Below are positions 9,178 through 17,002 of a DNA stretch of 40,710 nt, piece by piece. The notes beneath the pieces were generated by a model. It did no database searches. It saw only the letters and a list, made by a program, of their open reading frames with translations, and was not told the origin of the DNA. The DNA comes from Geminicoccaceae bacterium (lineage in GTDB: Bacteria > Pseudomonadota > Alphaproteobacteria > Geminicoccales > Geminicoccaceae): contig JANWZN010000009.1 in the NCBI GenBank assembly GCA_025054575.1, positions 1-40,710 on the forward strand. The letters are read 5' to 3'. A program made the position numbers and the translations under genes. Position 1 is the first letter of the stretch. Every line of letters begins with the position of its first letter.

Positions 9178-11882
9178 CGGCACGCGATGGTCCCGAGATC
9201 GGGCAGGAGCTCGCCCTCGGCGCCGGCCGGGAGCGCGCAGCGCACGATGGCGCCGGCAGCGAGCCGAGCCTGGAGCTCGACCGGTCGGTCGAGCGGCCCC
9301 TCGACCTGGGCGAAGCCGTCCCGGCCGAGGAGGGCGGTGGTCGTGCCGTCGGCGCTCGCGAGCTCGAGCCCGGCCGGCAGCGGGCGGCCGTCGGGCCCGC
9401 GCAGGATCGCGGTCGCCTGGCGTCGCCGGTCGACGGGAAAGCCGATGCGGACCCCGCTGCGGTCGTAGGGCACGGCTGCGACCTCGGTCTTGGCGATACC
9501 CGCTTCGAGCGGCAGATCGTCGAGTTCGAGGCGGACCTTGTTGACCTCGTAAGGCCGCAGACCGGGCAGCAGGAGCTTGCCGTCGGCATCGGTCCGGCCG
9601 ACCTCGCGATTGTCGAGGTACACTCGAACGTTGGGGAAGCCGGGGACGTCGACGAGGCCGAAGGCCTGCCCCAACCGGCGCGAAGCGCGCAGCGTGCCGT
9701 CGACCAGTGCCAAGCTGCCCTCGACCCCGAGGCGGGCCCGGTTCTCCTCGTCGAAGCGCTCGGCATCGAGCGCGACCGCGCCGAGGCTGCCCTGGTAGCT
9801 CACGCGCGCATCGTAGCTGCGGGGCGCATCGCCCACCTCGGCAGCCAGGCGCACATCGAAGCCGAGATCGGAAGCGCCGCGGGTCCGGCGATATTGGATG
9901 CGGCCGTTCTGGCGCTCGTCGCGCAGCCGCGCCTCGGCCGTCACGCTGCTCTGCGGGCCGAGCGGGACGGTGTAGATCGCGGTCACGGCCAGGTCCCGAT
10001 CCGGCCGTATGGTCTGGCCGGCATTCACGAGCAGGGTGCCCGGTCCGATCGGGAGCGACCAGGAGGCGGCCGCGATCGTTCGATCCTCGCGACCCTCGTT
10101 GTCCTCGTTGGCGAGCAGAAGGCCCAGTCGGCCGACGGCGCCGAGATCGACGCCGAGATTGACCTGGTCGACGCGCCGGGTGTCGGCGCGGCCCCCGAGC
10201 TCGCGCCAGTCATCGCTCGTCAGGCGGGTGCGGGCGCCGAAGCTCCAATCCCGGCCGAGATATTCGTAGGCGAGCTGGCCCATGAGGCCCGGCCCGTCGT
10301 CGGCGTCGTGGCTGGCGCCGAGCCCGGCCGTGAGCGTGCCCCACAAGCCCAGGCGCAGAGCACCGCCCAGAACGAGACCCTGGCGCTCGGCCTGGACGAC
10401 GGCGCGGACCTCGCCCGTGAGCTCGTCGGTGAGCCCGTAACGATGGGTTGCGGAGAGCAGCGCATCGCCGTAGCGGAAGCTCTCGCGGCCGTAGCGGCGG
10501 CGCTCGAAGCCCGCCTCGTAAGAATAGTCGTGCAGGCCGGCCTTGAGGTTGCGCGCACTCACGTAATAGGGCTGGGTGACGATCCGCTCGCGGCCCAGCA
10601 GATCGGTGACGCGGAGCTGAACCTCGCCGGCCCCGGTCACGACCGGCAGGTTCTGGAAGCGGAACGGTCCCGGCGGCAGCTCACCGGTCGAGCGCTTGAG
10701 ATTGTCGATGAAGACCTCGACGACCGAGGATTGCTCGACCAGGCCGCCGATCGCCGGCAGGGGGAAGGTGACGAAGCCCGGGTCGGTGGCGAAGTTGGTG
10801 GCCCACTGGAGGCCGCCGAAGCGAACCGGTGCCGCGAAGCTCCCTGCGCCAGTGAGGCTGTCGCCGATCCGCAAGGACGCTCGCCATTCCGGAAAATCCT
10901 TGGTGAACCGGCTCTCGAGGCGGATCGCCTCGGGATCGTCGAGGAGATCGTCGAAGAGCGCGCTCGTCGTGAGCACGCCCGGAGGGCCGAACAGGCCGAG
11001 CTCGACGAGCCCGTCGATCCGCTCCTCGACCCCCTGACCCACGGTCGCGAGCAGATCGTAGTCGAGAAAGGCGCCGACGCCCGTCGAGGGCGGTGGCCCC
11101 GGCTCCGGACCCTCCTCGAGCGCGAAGGTCTCGAACGCCTCGGCCGGGAGGTCGAGGGCGAGCGTCAGCGCCTCGCGATCGAGCAGGACGCGGGTGGCAC
11201 CCAGTCGGTCTAGCGGCACGAACGGCTCGCCCTGGAGGGTGAGCACGTCCGCAGGATCGATCCGCACCCGCCAGAGCCGGAGCTGGGCGACGGCCAAGGC
11301 GAGTCGGCCGCTCCCCGGCTCTTCGGCGACCAGGCTACCCGGCGACACCTCCTGGCCGTTCAGGGTCACGGCCAACACCCACTCGCGCCAGCCCTCCTCG
11401 GTCAGCGGCGGCTCGATCGGGTCGCGGCGCAGCTCGCGGCGCGGCGGCACGAGCGGACCCGGCTCGCCGACCGGCGGGGTGACGAGCGCTCCCGGCGGCG
11501 GCAAAGGCAGCCGGCTGCGGCGCAGCGCCGGTGCTGCGGGCACCGGGTGATGCTCGGTCGGCGCGCTGGTCGCGGCGGGTGCGGGCGGCGTCGCGTCGGG
11601 CGCCGCCTCCTCCGCCGAAGACGCGGCAGGCTCTTGGGGTACCGATGGTACGGCGGTCGGTCCGGCCGCAGCACGCTCCGGCAACGGAACCGCCCCGTCT
11701 CCCTGGCGGTTGGCGACGATTAGGCGCAGCAAGCGCGCGTCGGCCGGTGTGGCAGTTCCGCTCGCGCGCTCCAGCGCGTCCTCGGGGCCGCTCGCCGACA
11801 GCCCGGACCAGAGGGCGAACAGGCCGGCCGCTCCCGCGAGGCTAGCCGCCCTGAAGGGGGACGACGAGGTCGAGATCGCCAA
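9174..11882 (-). CDS. Outer-membrane usher, FimD/CsuD type, with long Pro-rich N-terminal extension
   Basis: Pilus assembly usher of about 900 residues. The N-terminal domain begins near residue 164 (WREWVLAVTLNGQEV) and is followed by a barrel with usher landmarks such as LGDSLTGAGSF-like RIGDSLTGAGSF, FPLPAIGG, VEVFIDN, GPFRFQNLPVV and QPYYVSARNL. The plug and C-terminal domains follow (NVRVYLDN, LPGLRPYEVNKV). Before this is an unusual stretch of about 130 residues rich in Pro, Ala and Glu after a hydrophobic segment (LAGAAGLFALWSGL). The start is uncertain: I chose TTG at 11882, which overlaps the chaperone gene by 41 bases, because no ATG or GTG lies suitably close to the hydrophobic segment. 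Ends in a final Cys pair region. Confidence 0.85.
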   Translation of the reverse strand: MAISTSSSPFRAASLAGAAGLFALWSGLSASGPEDALERASGTATPADARLLRLIVANRQGDGAVPLPERAAAGPTAVPSVPQEPAASSAEEAAPDATPPAPAATSAPTEHHPVPAAPALRRSRLPLPPPGALVTPPVGEPGPLVPPRRELRRDPIEPPLTEEGWREWVLAVTLNGQEVSPGSLVAEEPGSGRLALAVAQLRLWRVRIDPADVLTLQGEPFVPLDRLGATRVLLDREALTLALDLPAEAFETFALEEGPEPGPPPSTGVGAFLDYDLLATVGQGVEERIDGLVELGLFGPPGVLTTSALFDDLLDDPEAIRLESRFTKDFPEWRASLRIGDSLTGAGSFAAPVRFGGLQWATNFATDPGFVTFPLPAIGGLVEQSSVVEVFIDNLKRSTGELPPGPFRFQNLPVVTGAGEVQLRVTDLLGRERIVTQPYYVSARNLKAGLHDYSYEAGFERRRYGRESFRYGDALLSATHRYGLTDELTGEVRAVVQAERQGLVLGGALRLGLWGTLTAGLGASHDADDGPGLMGQLAYEYLGRDWSFGARTRLTSDDWRELGGRADTRRVDQVNLGVDLGAVGRLGLLLANEDNEGREDRTIAAASWSLPIGPGTLLVNAGQTIRPDRDLAVTAIYTVPLGPQSSVTAEARLRDERQNGRIQYRRTRGASDLGFDVRLAAEVGDAPRSYDARVSYQGSLGAVALDAERFDEENRARLGVEGSLALVDGTLRASRRLGQAFGLVDVPGFPNVRVYLDNREVGRTDADGKLLLPGLRPYEVNKVRLELDDLPLEAGIAKTEVAAVPYDRSGVRIGFPVDRRRQATAILRGPDGRPLPAGLELASADGTTTALLGRDGFAQVEGPLDRPVELQARLAAGAIVRCALPAGAEGELLPDLGTIACR

Positions 11883-12552
11883 GGTTGGTCTCGGCGCGCA
11901 GGGCCAAGGCGCGCGTGCCGTCGAGCCGGAGCCCGGCCAACGACCAGCGATGCGAACGGCCGGCCAGCACATAGGTCGGGCCGTCGCCGACCGGCACGGC
12001 ACGGCCGCCCAGAACGAGCTCGAGACGGCGGACGTGGAGGTGGGCGCGACCACCGTTCGCGACGACCAGGCTCGGGCCGTCGGCGCCGCGCTCGGCCGTC
12101 CACCGCGGCTCGGCGCGGGCATCGGGCGGGGTCACGAACACCGGCAGGCTGATTCGCAACGCCAGACGGACACCCCCCGCGCCCTCGGTCTGCGGTACCT
12201 CCGTGACCAGGACACGATAGGTCTCTTCCACCGCCGGCGGCTCGGTGCTGCGGCGCGCCACGCGAACGATCTGCCGCTCGCCCGCTGCCAGTCGGACCAT
12301 CGGTGGGACCGCGACGATCGCCCTGGTCGGCTCGAGCTCCTCGCTCGCCGGGCCGGACCGCCAGGCGAAGGTCTCGACCTGCAGCAAGAGCGGCGCGTCG
12401 CCGTCGTTGGTGACCGTAAGGGCGGCTGCCGGTCGGCCGGGCACCAGCTCGAGCCGGGTGGGCGAGACCCCGAGGGTCGCCGCCCAGGGCCCTTCGCCCG
12501 AGACGTTCGAGACGACCACGAGCCCGACTAGAAGAAACCGGCACCACCGCAT
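11842..12552 (-). CDS. Periplasmic pilus chaperone (PapD/CsuC type)
   Basis: Fimbrial chaperone of 236 residues. It starts MRWCRFLLVGLVVVSNVSG, an export signal. The first immunoglobulin-like domain has SPTRLELVPGRPAAALTVTN-type strands, then VETFAWR and the subunit-binding G1 region VPPMVRLAAGERQIVRVARR, which ends in the conserved basic residue. The second domain includes LPVFVTPPDA and LVVANGGRAHLHVRRL. The family donates a strand to pilins to stop premature folding and delivers them to the usher. The gene lies 8 bases after the pilin gene and overlaps the usher. The true start was placed at the ATG at 12552 because the frame upstream overlaps the pilin gene. Confidence 0.9.
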   Translation of the reverse strand: MRWCRFLLVGLVVVSNVSGEGPWAATLGVSPTRLELVPGRPAAALTVTNDGDAPLLLQVETFAWRSGPASEELEPTRAIVAVPPMVRLAAGERQIVRVARRSTEPPAVEETYRVLVTEVPQTEGAGGVRLALRISLPVFVTPPDARAEPRWTAERGADGPSLVVANGGRAHLHVRRLELVLGGRAVPVGDGPTYVLAGRSHRWSLAGLRLDGTRALALRAETNLGDLDLVVPLQGG

Positions 12553-12560
12553 GGCGCGGC

Positions 12561-13061
12561 TCAAAAGCGAAGGGTGATCGTGATCGTGTCGCTGTAGCTG
12601 CCCGGCGGAACCGATTGGTTTCTCGGGATCCGGCCGTAGACGGGCACCGAGCCGTTGCCGGCCGCGAGGAGCTGCTGCGCGTTGGCCTCGCTTCCCGATC
12701 CCCACCTGAGGGTACGACCTGCGTTCCGGAAAATCTCGTAGACGAGGAAGTTGCTACCGGACCTCATCCGTCGCTGGGTACCATTCGCGTTCTGCCCGTT
12801 GTCGAGCTCGAAGGTGAGCGTACCGGTCGGGCAGTTCGTGTAGTCGATCTGCCCCTGGGCATCGAGATCGGTCGACTGTCCGGAGCCGTAGGCCCTGAAC
12901 GCCAGGGTACCGCCCGAGATCGAGCAACTGCTCTCGACGGTCGCCGTGACCGTCAAGGTTCCGGTCACCGTCTGCGTCTGCGTCTGGGCCGCGGCCGTAA
13001 AAGCGCACGCCCAGCTCGCCACGAGCCCTGCCGCGGCGATCCCGATCCTCCTCCGAGCCAT
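12561..13061 (-). CDS. Major pilin, spore coat U domain (CsuA/B-like)
   Basis: Secreted pilin of 166 residues. The signal peptide (IGIAAAGLVASWACAFTAAAQ) is followed by Thr-rich strands and the SCPU core: VESSCSISGGTLAF, a second Cys in YTNCPTG, and the C-terminal YSDTITITLRF, the classic ending of CsuA/B-like subunits. Two Cys can form the subunit disulfide. The ATG has a GGGAG site about 9 bases upstream. It is the first gene of a four-gene set (pilin, chaperone, usher, second subunit) whose homologues build thin archaic chaperone-usher pili used in attachment and biofilm formation. Confidence 0.88.
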   Translation of the reverse strand: MARRRIGIAAAGLVASWACAFTAAAQTQTQTVTGTLTVTATVESSCSISGGTLAFRAYGSGQSTDLDAQGQIDYTNCPTGTLTFELDNGQNANGTQRRMRSGSNFLVYEIFRNAGRTLRWGSGSEANAQQLLAAGNGSVPVYGRIPRNQSVPPGSYSDTITITLRF

Positions 13062-13131
13062 GATCCTGTCTCCCTTCGCGTTGCGTTGGCGAGGGCTCGA
13101 CGTTCCTTGGTCGCGCAAGGCGACGCCCGCG

Positions 13132-13160
13132 AAGATACCTTTATGGTTGAGCAAAATCAA
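13132..13160 (-). promoter_or_regulatory. Candidate sigma-70 promoter of the pilus operon
   Basis: On the minus strand TTGATT (13160-13155) and TATCTT (13137-13132) are separated by 17 bases in an AT-rich island unusual for this GC-rich window. Transcription would start near 13125, about 65 bases before the pilin start. The -35 element lies inside the last codons of the upstream kinase gene. No mapping data. Confidence 0.4.
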
Positions 13161-14835
13161 GGATACTCTCGCTTTGGGAGAGACGCTCTGGCCGCGCGTG
13201 CCGCTCGACCGCCGCCGCGAGGCTCGCGCCGTCGATCGGCTTGGTGAGACAGCCGTCCATGCCGGCCGCCCGACAACGCTGCTCGTCGCCAGGCATCGCA
13301 TTGGCGGTCACCGCGACCACCGGGACGCGGGCCTTGCCAAGATCGGGCAGGGCGCGGATCCGCCGGGTCGTCTCGAGCCCGTCGAGCCCCGGCATCTGCA
13401 TGTCCATGAGCACGAGGTCGAAGGGCTCGGCGGCCAGGCGAGCGAGCGCCGCCTCGCCGCTCTGCACGCTCGCGACACGGTGACCGGCGCGCTCGAGCAG
13501 CAAGCCGAGCAGCCTGCAGTTGAGGGGATTGTCGTCGACCACGAGGATCCGCAGCGCCGGTCCGCCTCGCTCGACCAGGCTGTGGCGGGTCACGATCGCA
13601 GAGGGTGGCCCGCCGCGCAGCGCCCGCAGGCAGGCCATCAAGGTCTCGGCTGCGAGCGGCTTTTCGAGATAGGCAGCGAACCCGGCCGCTTCGGCTCGCC
13701 GCGCGTCGCCTCGCAGACCGGCCGGTGCGGCGAGCACGAGGCGGGTTGCGGCCAGTGCCGGCGCGTTGCGGATCCGTTGGGCGAGCTCGGCCGGCTCGGG
13801 GTCGCGGAGTTGGGCGTCGATCAAGGCGAGATCGAAGGGCGATCCCCGGTCGGCCGCCTCGTTGAGGAGCGCCAGCGCCTCCCGCCCGGTGGCCGCGGTC
13901 CGCACGGTCATGCCCCACAGACTCGCGAGATCGCGCATCGCGGTGCGGGTGCGCTCGAGCGGGTCGGCGATCAAGAGCTGAGCGCCGGCAAGCGCTGGAG
14001 CAATTTCCGATTGAGTACCGGCTCGTCCGACCGGCAGGCCGACCGGCAGCGCGATTGAGAAGGTCGTCCCGACACCCGGCCGGCTCGTGCAAGCGAGCGT
14101 GCCCCCCATCGCCTCGACGATCCGGCGTGCCAGAACGAGCCCGAGGCCGCTCCCACCATAGAGCCGCCCAGTCGCGGCCGAGGCCTGCGCCCAGGGTCGG
14201 AACAGCCGCGCCAGCTCGGCTTCGCCGATGCCGGGCCCGGTATCGGTTACCGAGAGCAGGAGCAGGACGTCGCGCTGCCCGAGCGTGCGCGCACGGATCG
14301 CCAGGCCGACGCGGCCGCGCTCGGTGAACTTCACCGCGTTGCCGAGCAGGTTGAGGAGGACCTGCCGGAGCCTGCCCGGATCGACCAGCACGCGTTCGGG
14401 CACCGAGCGATCGACCGCCAGCTCGACGGTCAGGCCCTTCTGCCGAGCGCGCGGCGCGACCAGGGCGACCACCCGCTCGACGAACGGCCGCGGCGCGACC
14501 TCGACCGGCGCGAGCTCGAGCCGGCCGGCGTCGATCCGCGAGAGATCGAGAACGTCGTTGACGAGCGTCAAGAGCGCTTCGCCGGAGTCGAGGATCGCCT
14601 CGAGATAGCCACGCTGCTCGGCGTCGAGCGGGGTGTCGCGCAAGAGCCGCCCCATGCCGAGCACGCCGTTCAAGGGCTCGCGCAGCTCGTGGCTCATCGT
14701 CGCGAGGAAATCGGCGCGCGCTCGCGCGACCGCCTCGGCCCGCCGAGCGCGCCGGCGCAGACAAGAGCGCTCACGCCGCACGATGCGCTCGCGGCGCGCC
14801 GTGCCGTCCCCGTTCCCGCCCCTCGCCCCGGTCAT
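13141..14835 (-). CDS. Hybrid sensor histidine kinase with two receiver domains
   Basis: Cytoplasmic hybrid histidine kinase of 564 residues. There is no membrane segment or PAS sensor: after about 40 basic residues comes the dimerisation/phosphoacceptor helix with H49 in ATMSHELREPLNG. The ATPase domain has an N box (LLNLLGNAVKFTE) and glycine boxes (VTDTGPGIG, GSGLGLVLARR). Two receiver domains follow. The first (about residues 285-400) is divergent, with IADPLE in place of the usual acidic pair and a candidate Asp in FDLALIDAQ. The second is canonical (LVVDDNP, LVLMDMQMPG, LTKPI). The ATG at 14835 has a strong AGGAGA site. It lies 79 bases upstream of the pilus operon in the same orientation, so control of pilus production is plausible but unproven. 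No Hpt domain is present. Confidence 0.9.
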   Translation of the reverse strand: MTGARGGNGDGTARRERIVRRERSCLRRRARRAEAVARARADFLATMSHELREPLNGVLGMGRLLRDTPLDAEQRGYLEAILDSGEALLTLVNDVLDLSRIDAGRLELAPVEVAPRPFVERVVALVAPRARQKGLTVELAVDRSVPERVLVDPGRLRQVLLNLLGNAVKFTERGRVGLAIRARTLGQRDVLLLLSVTDTGPGIGEAELARLFRPWAQASAATGRLYGGSGLGLVLARRIVEAMGGTLACTSRPGVGTTFSIALPVGLPVGRAGTQSEIAPALAGAQLLIADPLERTRTAMRDLASLWGMTVRTAATGREALALLNEAADRGSPFDLALIDAQLRDPEPAELAQRIRNAPALAATRLVLAAPAGLRGDARRAEAAGFAAYLEKPLAAETLMACLRALRGGPPSAIVTRHSLVERGGPALRILVVDDNPLNCRLLGLLLERAGHRVASVQSGEAALARLAAEPFDLVLMDMQMPGLDGLETTRRIRALPDLGKARVPVVAVTANAMPGDEQRCRAAGMDGCLTKPIDGASLAAAVERHARPERLSQSESILDFAQP

Positions 14836-14971
14836 GCCCGTCTCCTGCGCCCTGTCGGGCGTCGAGACGGACCTTACACCGCTCCTAGCCGGCGGCTGTG
14901 GGAAAAACCAACCAGGGCGGGATTCCGGAGAGCTAGGCTCCCGTTTTGCGCGAGCGCTACACGCGCCCGCC

Positions 14972-15874
14972 TCACTCCTTGACCGCGCCCGTGAGGCTCG
15001 AGACGTAGTACTCGACGAAGAACGAATAGAAGAGCGCCACCGGGATCGAGCCGAGCAGGGCACCGGCCATCAACGAGCCCCAGTGGTAGACATCGCCTTC
15101 TACGAGCTGGGTCAGGACGGCGACCGGGACCGTCTTCTTCTCTGCCGACTGGATGAAGGCGAGTGCGTAGATGAATTCGTTCCAGGACAGCGTGAAGGCG
15201 AAGATACCAGCCGAAATCAGGCCTGGCACGGCGAGTGGTAGCGTGATCTTCCACAAGATTTGCAACCGAGTCGCTCCGTCGATCAGAGCGCATTCCTCGA
15301 GCTCGTAGGGAATCGACTTGAAATAGCCGATCAAGAGCCACGTACAGAACGGGATGAGGAAGGTCGGGTAGGTGAGAATGAGCGCCATGGGGCTGTCGAA
15401 CAGCCCGAGCTGGAAGACCATGGTCGCGAGCGGGATGAACAGGATCGAGGGCGGCACCAAATAGGCCAGATAGATGGCGAGGCCGACCCACTGCGAGCCC
15501 TTGAAACGCAGCCGCTGGATCGCGTACGCCGCGAGCACGCTCGCGAAGATCGACAAGAACGTCGAGACGACGGCCACGGTCATCGTGGTGACCAGCCAGC
15601 TCGGGTAGTCGGTCTCGAACAGGAGTTTGTTGATGTTGGCGAGCGTCGGAGAGCTCACCCAGAACGGATTGAAGTTCTTGTAGTCGTAGAGCTCCTCGTT
15701 CGATTTGAAGGTCGTTATCGCCATCCAATAGAACGGAAACAGCAGGATCACCACGAAGCAGGCGAGCGGCACGTAGATCGTCACGACCCGCCGTGGAAGG
15801 CTGGTCCACTCGATCACCCCGGACCGCTCGGCGTAATAGGCCGGGGCCGGTGCGGTCGCGGCCGACTCAGTCAT
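14972..15874 (-). CDS. Sugar-type ABC transporter permease, MalG-like
   Basis: Inner-membrane permease of 300 residues in the carbohydrate uptake (CUT1) class. Six hydrophobic segments are visible, the first at about residues 30-50 (IYVPLACFVVILLFPFYWM). The EAA loop that docks to the ATPase reads EECALIDGATRLQILWKI. The early segment ITTFKSNEELY is typical of MalG-type subunits. The ATG at 15874 overlaps the end of the MalF-like gene by 8 bases and has a GGAGG site inside it, so the two are translated together. No periplasmic binding protein or ATPase gene lies in the window, so the substrate cannot be inferred. Confidence 0.94.
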   Translation of the reverse strand: MTESAATAPAPAYYAERSGVIEWTSLPRRVVTIYVPLACFVVILLFPFYWMAITTFKSNEELYDYKNFNPFWVSSPTLANINKLLFETDYPSWLVTTMTVAVVSTFLSIFASVLAAYAIQRLRFKGSQWVGLAIYLAYLVPPSILFIPLATMVFQLGLFDSPMALILTYPTFLIPFCTWLLIGYFKSIPYELEECALIDGATRLQILWKITLPLAVPGLISAGIFAFTLSWNEFIYALAFIQSAEKKTVPVAVLTQLVEGDVYHWGSLMAGALLGSIPVALFYSFFVEYYVSSLTGAVKE

Positions 15875-16820
15875 CCTTGCCTCCCTGCTGCCACTTCCGC
15901 CGAGCGAGCGCGAAATAGCTGAAGACCGTGGCGAAGACGAGGAACGGGATCATCGAGACTGCGATGGCCGCTCCCTCGCCGAGCTGGCCGCCCGGGATCG
16001 CCCGCTGGAAGGCGAGCGTCGCCATCAGGTGGGTCGAGTTGGCCGGTCCACCGCGCGTGATCGCGTAGACGAGCTGGAAATCGGTGAAGGTGAAGATCAC
16101 CGAGAAGGTCAGGACGACTGCCAGGATCGGCATCAGCATGGGCAGCGTGATGTGCCAGAACCGCTGCCAGGGCGTAGCACCGTCGATCATCGCCGCTTCG
16201 TAGAGCGAGGGCGAGATCGTCTGCAGCCCGGCCAGGAGGCAGATCGCGACGAACGGGATCCCGCGCCAGACATTGGCGGCAATCAACGACCAACGCGCGT
16301 TCCAGGCGTCGCCCAAGAAATCGATGTACTGGTCGAGCAGGCCGAGGCGATCGACCAAAATATAGGAAATGATGGAGAACTGCGGGTCGTAGATCCACCA
16401 GAAAGCGATCGCCGACAGCACGGTCGGAACGATCCAGGGAATGAGGATGATCGCCCGCAGGAACGACTTGAACGGCAAGTGATGATTGAGCAGGAGCGCG
16501 AGCCAGAGGCCAAGGACGAATTTCCCGATCGTCGCCACGAGCGTGTAGAAAAACGTCCACCAGACCGCCGTCAGGTAGGTCCGATCCTCCAGTAACGAGA
16601 TGTAGTTTTCGAGGCCGATCCACTCCCCGGGCCGGCCTATCCGGGTATCGGTGAACCCCAACCAGATGCCGAGACCCAACGGGTAGGTCAAGAACACTAG
16701 CAACAGGCCCAACGCGGGCAACATGCAGATGAAGACGAGGAACGGCTTCCAGTCGAAGAGCCGCGCGAGCCAGCTCTGCTCGATCGGCGGGAGAGCCACC
16801 CGCTCCGTCCGAGTCGCCAC
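15867..16820 (-). CDS. Sugar-type ABC transporter permease, MalF-like
   Basis: Partner permease of 317 residues. The first membrane helix (about residues 27-50) is FLVFICMLPALGLLLVFLTY, followed by GFTDTRIG and ENYISLLEDRTY, typical of UgpA/MalF-type subunits. The EAA loop is YEAAMIDGATPWQRFWHI. The start is GTG at 16820, preceded by an AGGGGG ribosome site; the frame stays open far upstream, but no homology lies there. This is the first gene of a two-gene unit transcribed away from the RtcA fusion gene. The missing binding protein and ATPase must be encoded elsewhere, or this is a remnant or split operon. Confidence 0.92.
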   Translation of the reverse strand: MATRTERVALPPIEQSWLARLFDWKPFLVFICMLPALGLLLVFLTYPLGLGIWLGFTDTRIGRPGEWIGLENYISLLEDRTYLTAVWWTFFYTLVATIGKFVLGLWLALLLNHHLPFKSFLRAIILIPWIVPTVLSAIAFWWIYDPQFSIISYILVDRLGLLDQYIDFLGDAWNARWSLIAANVWRGIPFVAICLLAGLQTISPSLYEAAMIDGATPWQRFWHITLPMLMPILAVVLTFSVIFTFTDFQLVYAITRGGPANSTHLMATLAFQRAIPGGQLGEGAAIAVSMIPFLVFATVFSYFALARRKWQQGGKDD

Positions 16821-17002
16821 GTCGTCCCCCTGACCTCGTCCCAACCCGCGCGCCCACCGCGCCCGCGACAAGAGGTAGCGCAGCGAGGCCCCGGCGGATA
16901 GATCGAAGCGTGCGCCGGGTCGATAGCGGGGAATGCCGAGGGGGGACATGCGCCTGGCGCAGAGCTCGCCCTCGGGCTGTCGACCAGCGCTGCGAGGAGG
17001 CG

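Noticed and set aside
9132-11213. A 693-codon plus-strand frame opposite the usher gene
   Set aside because: Antisense to a gene with recognisable usher blocks; composition is that of a mirrored frame.
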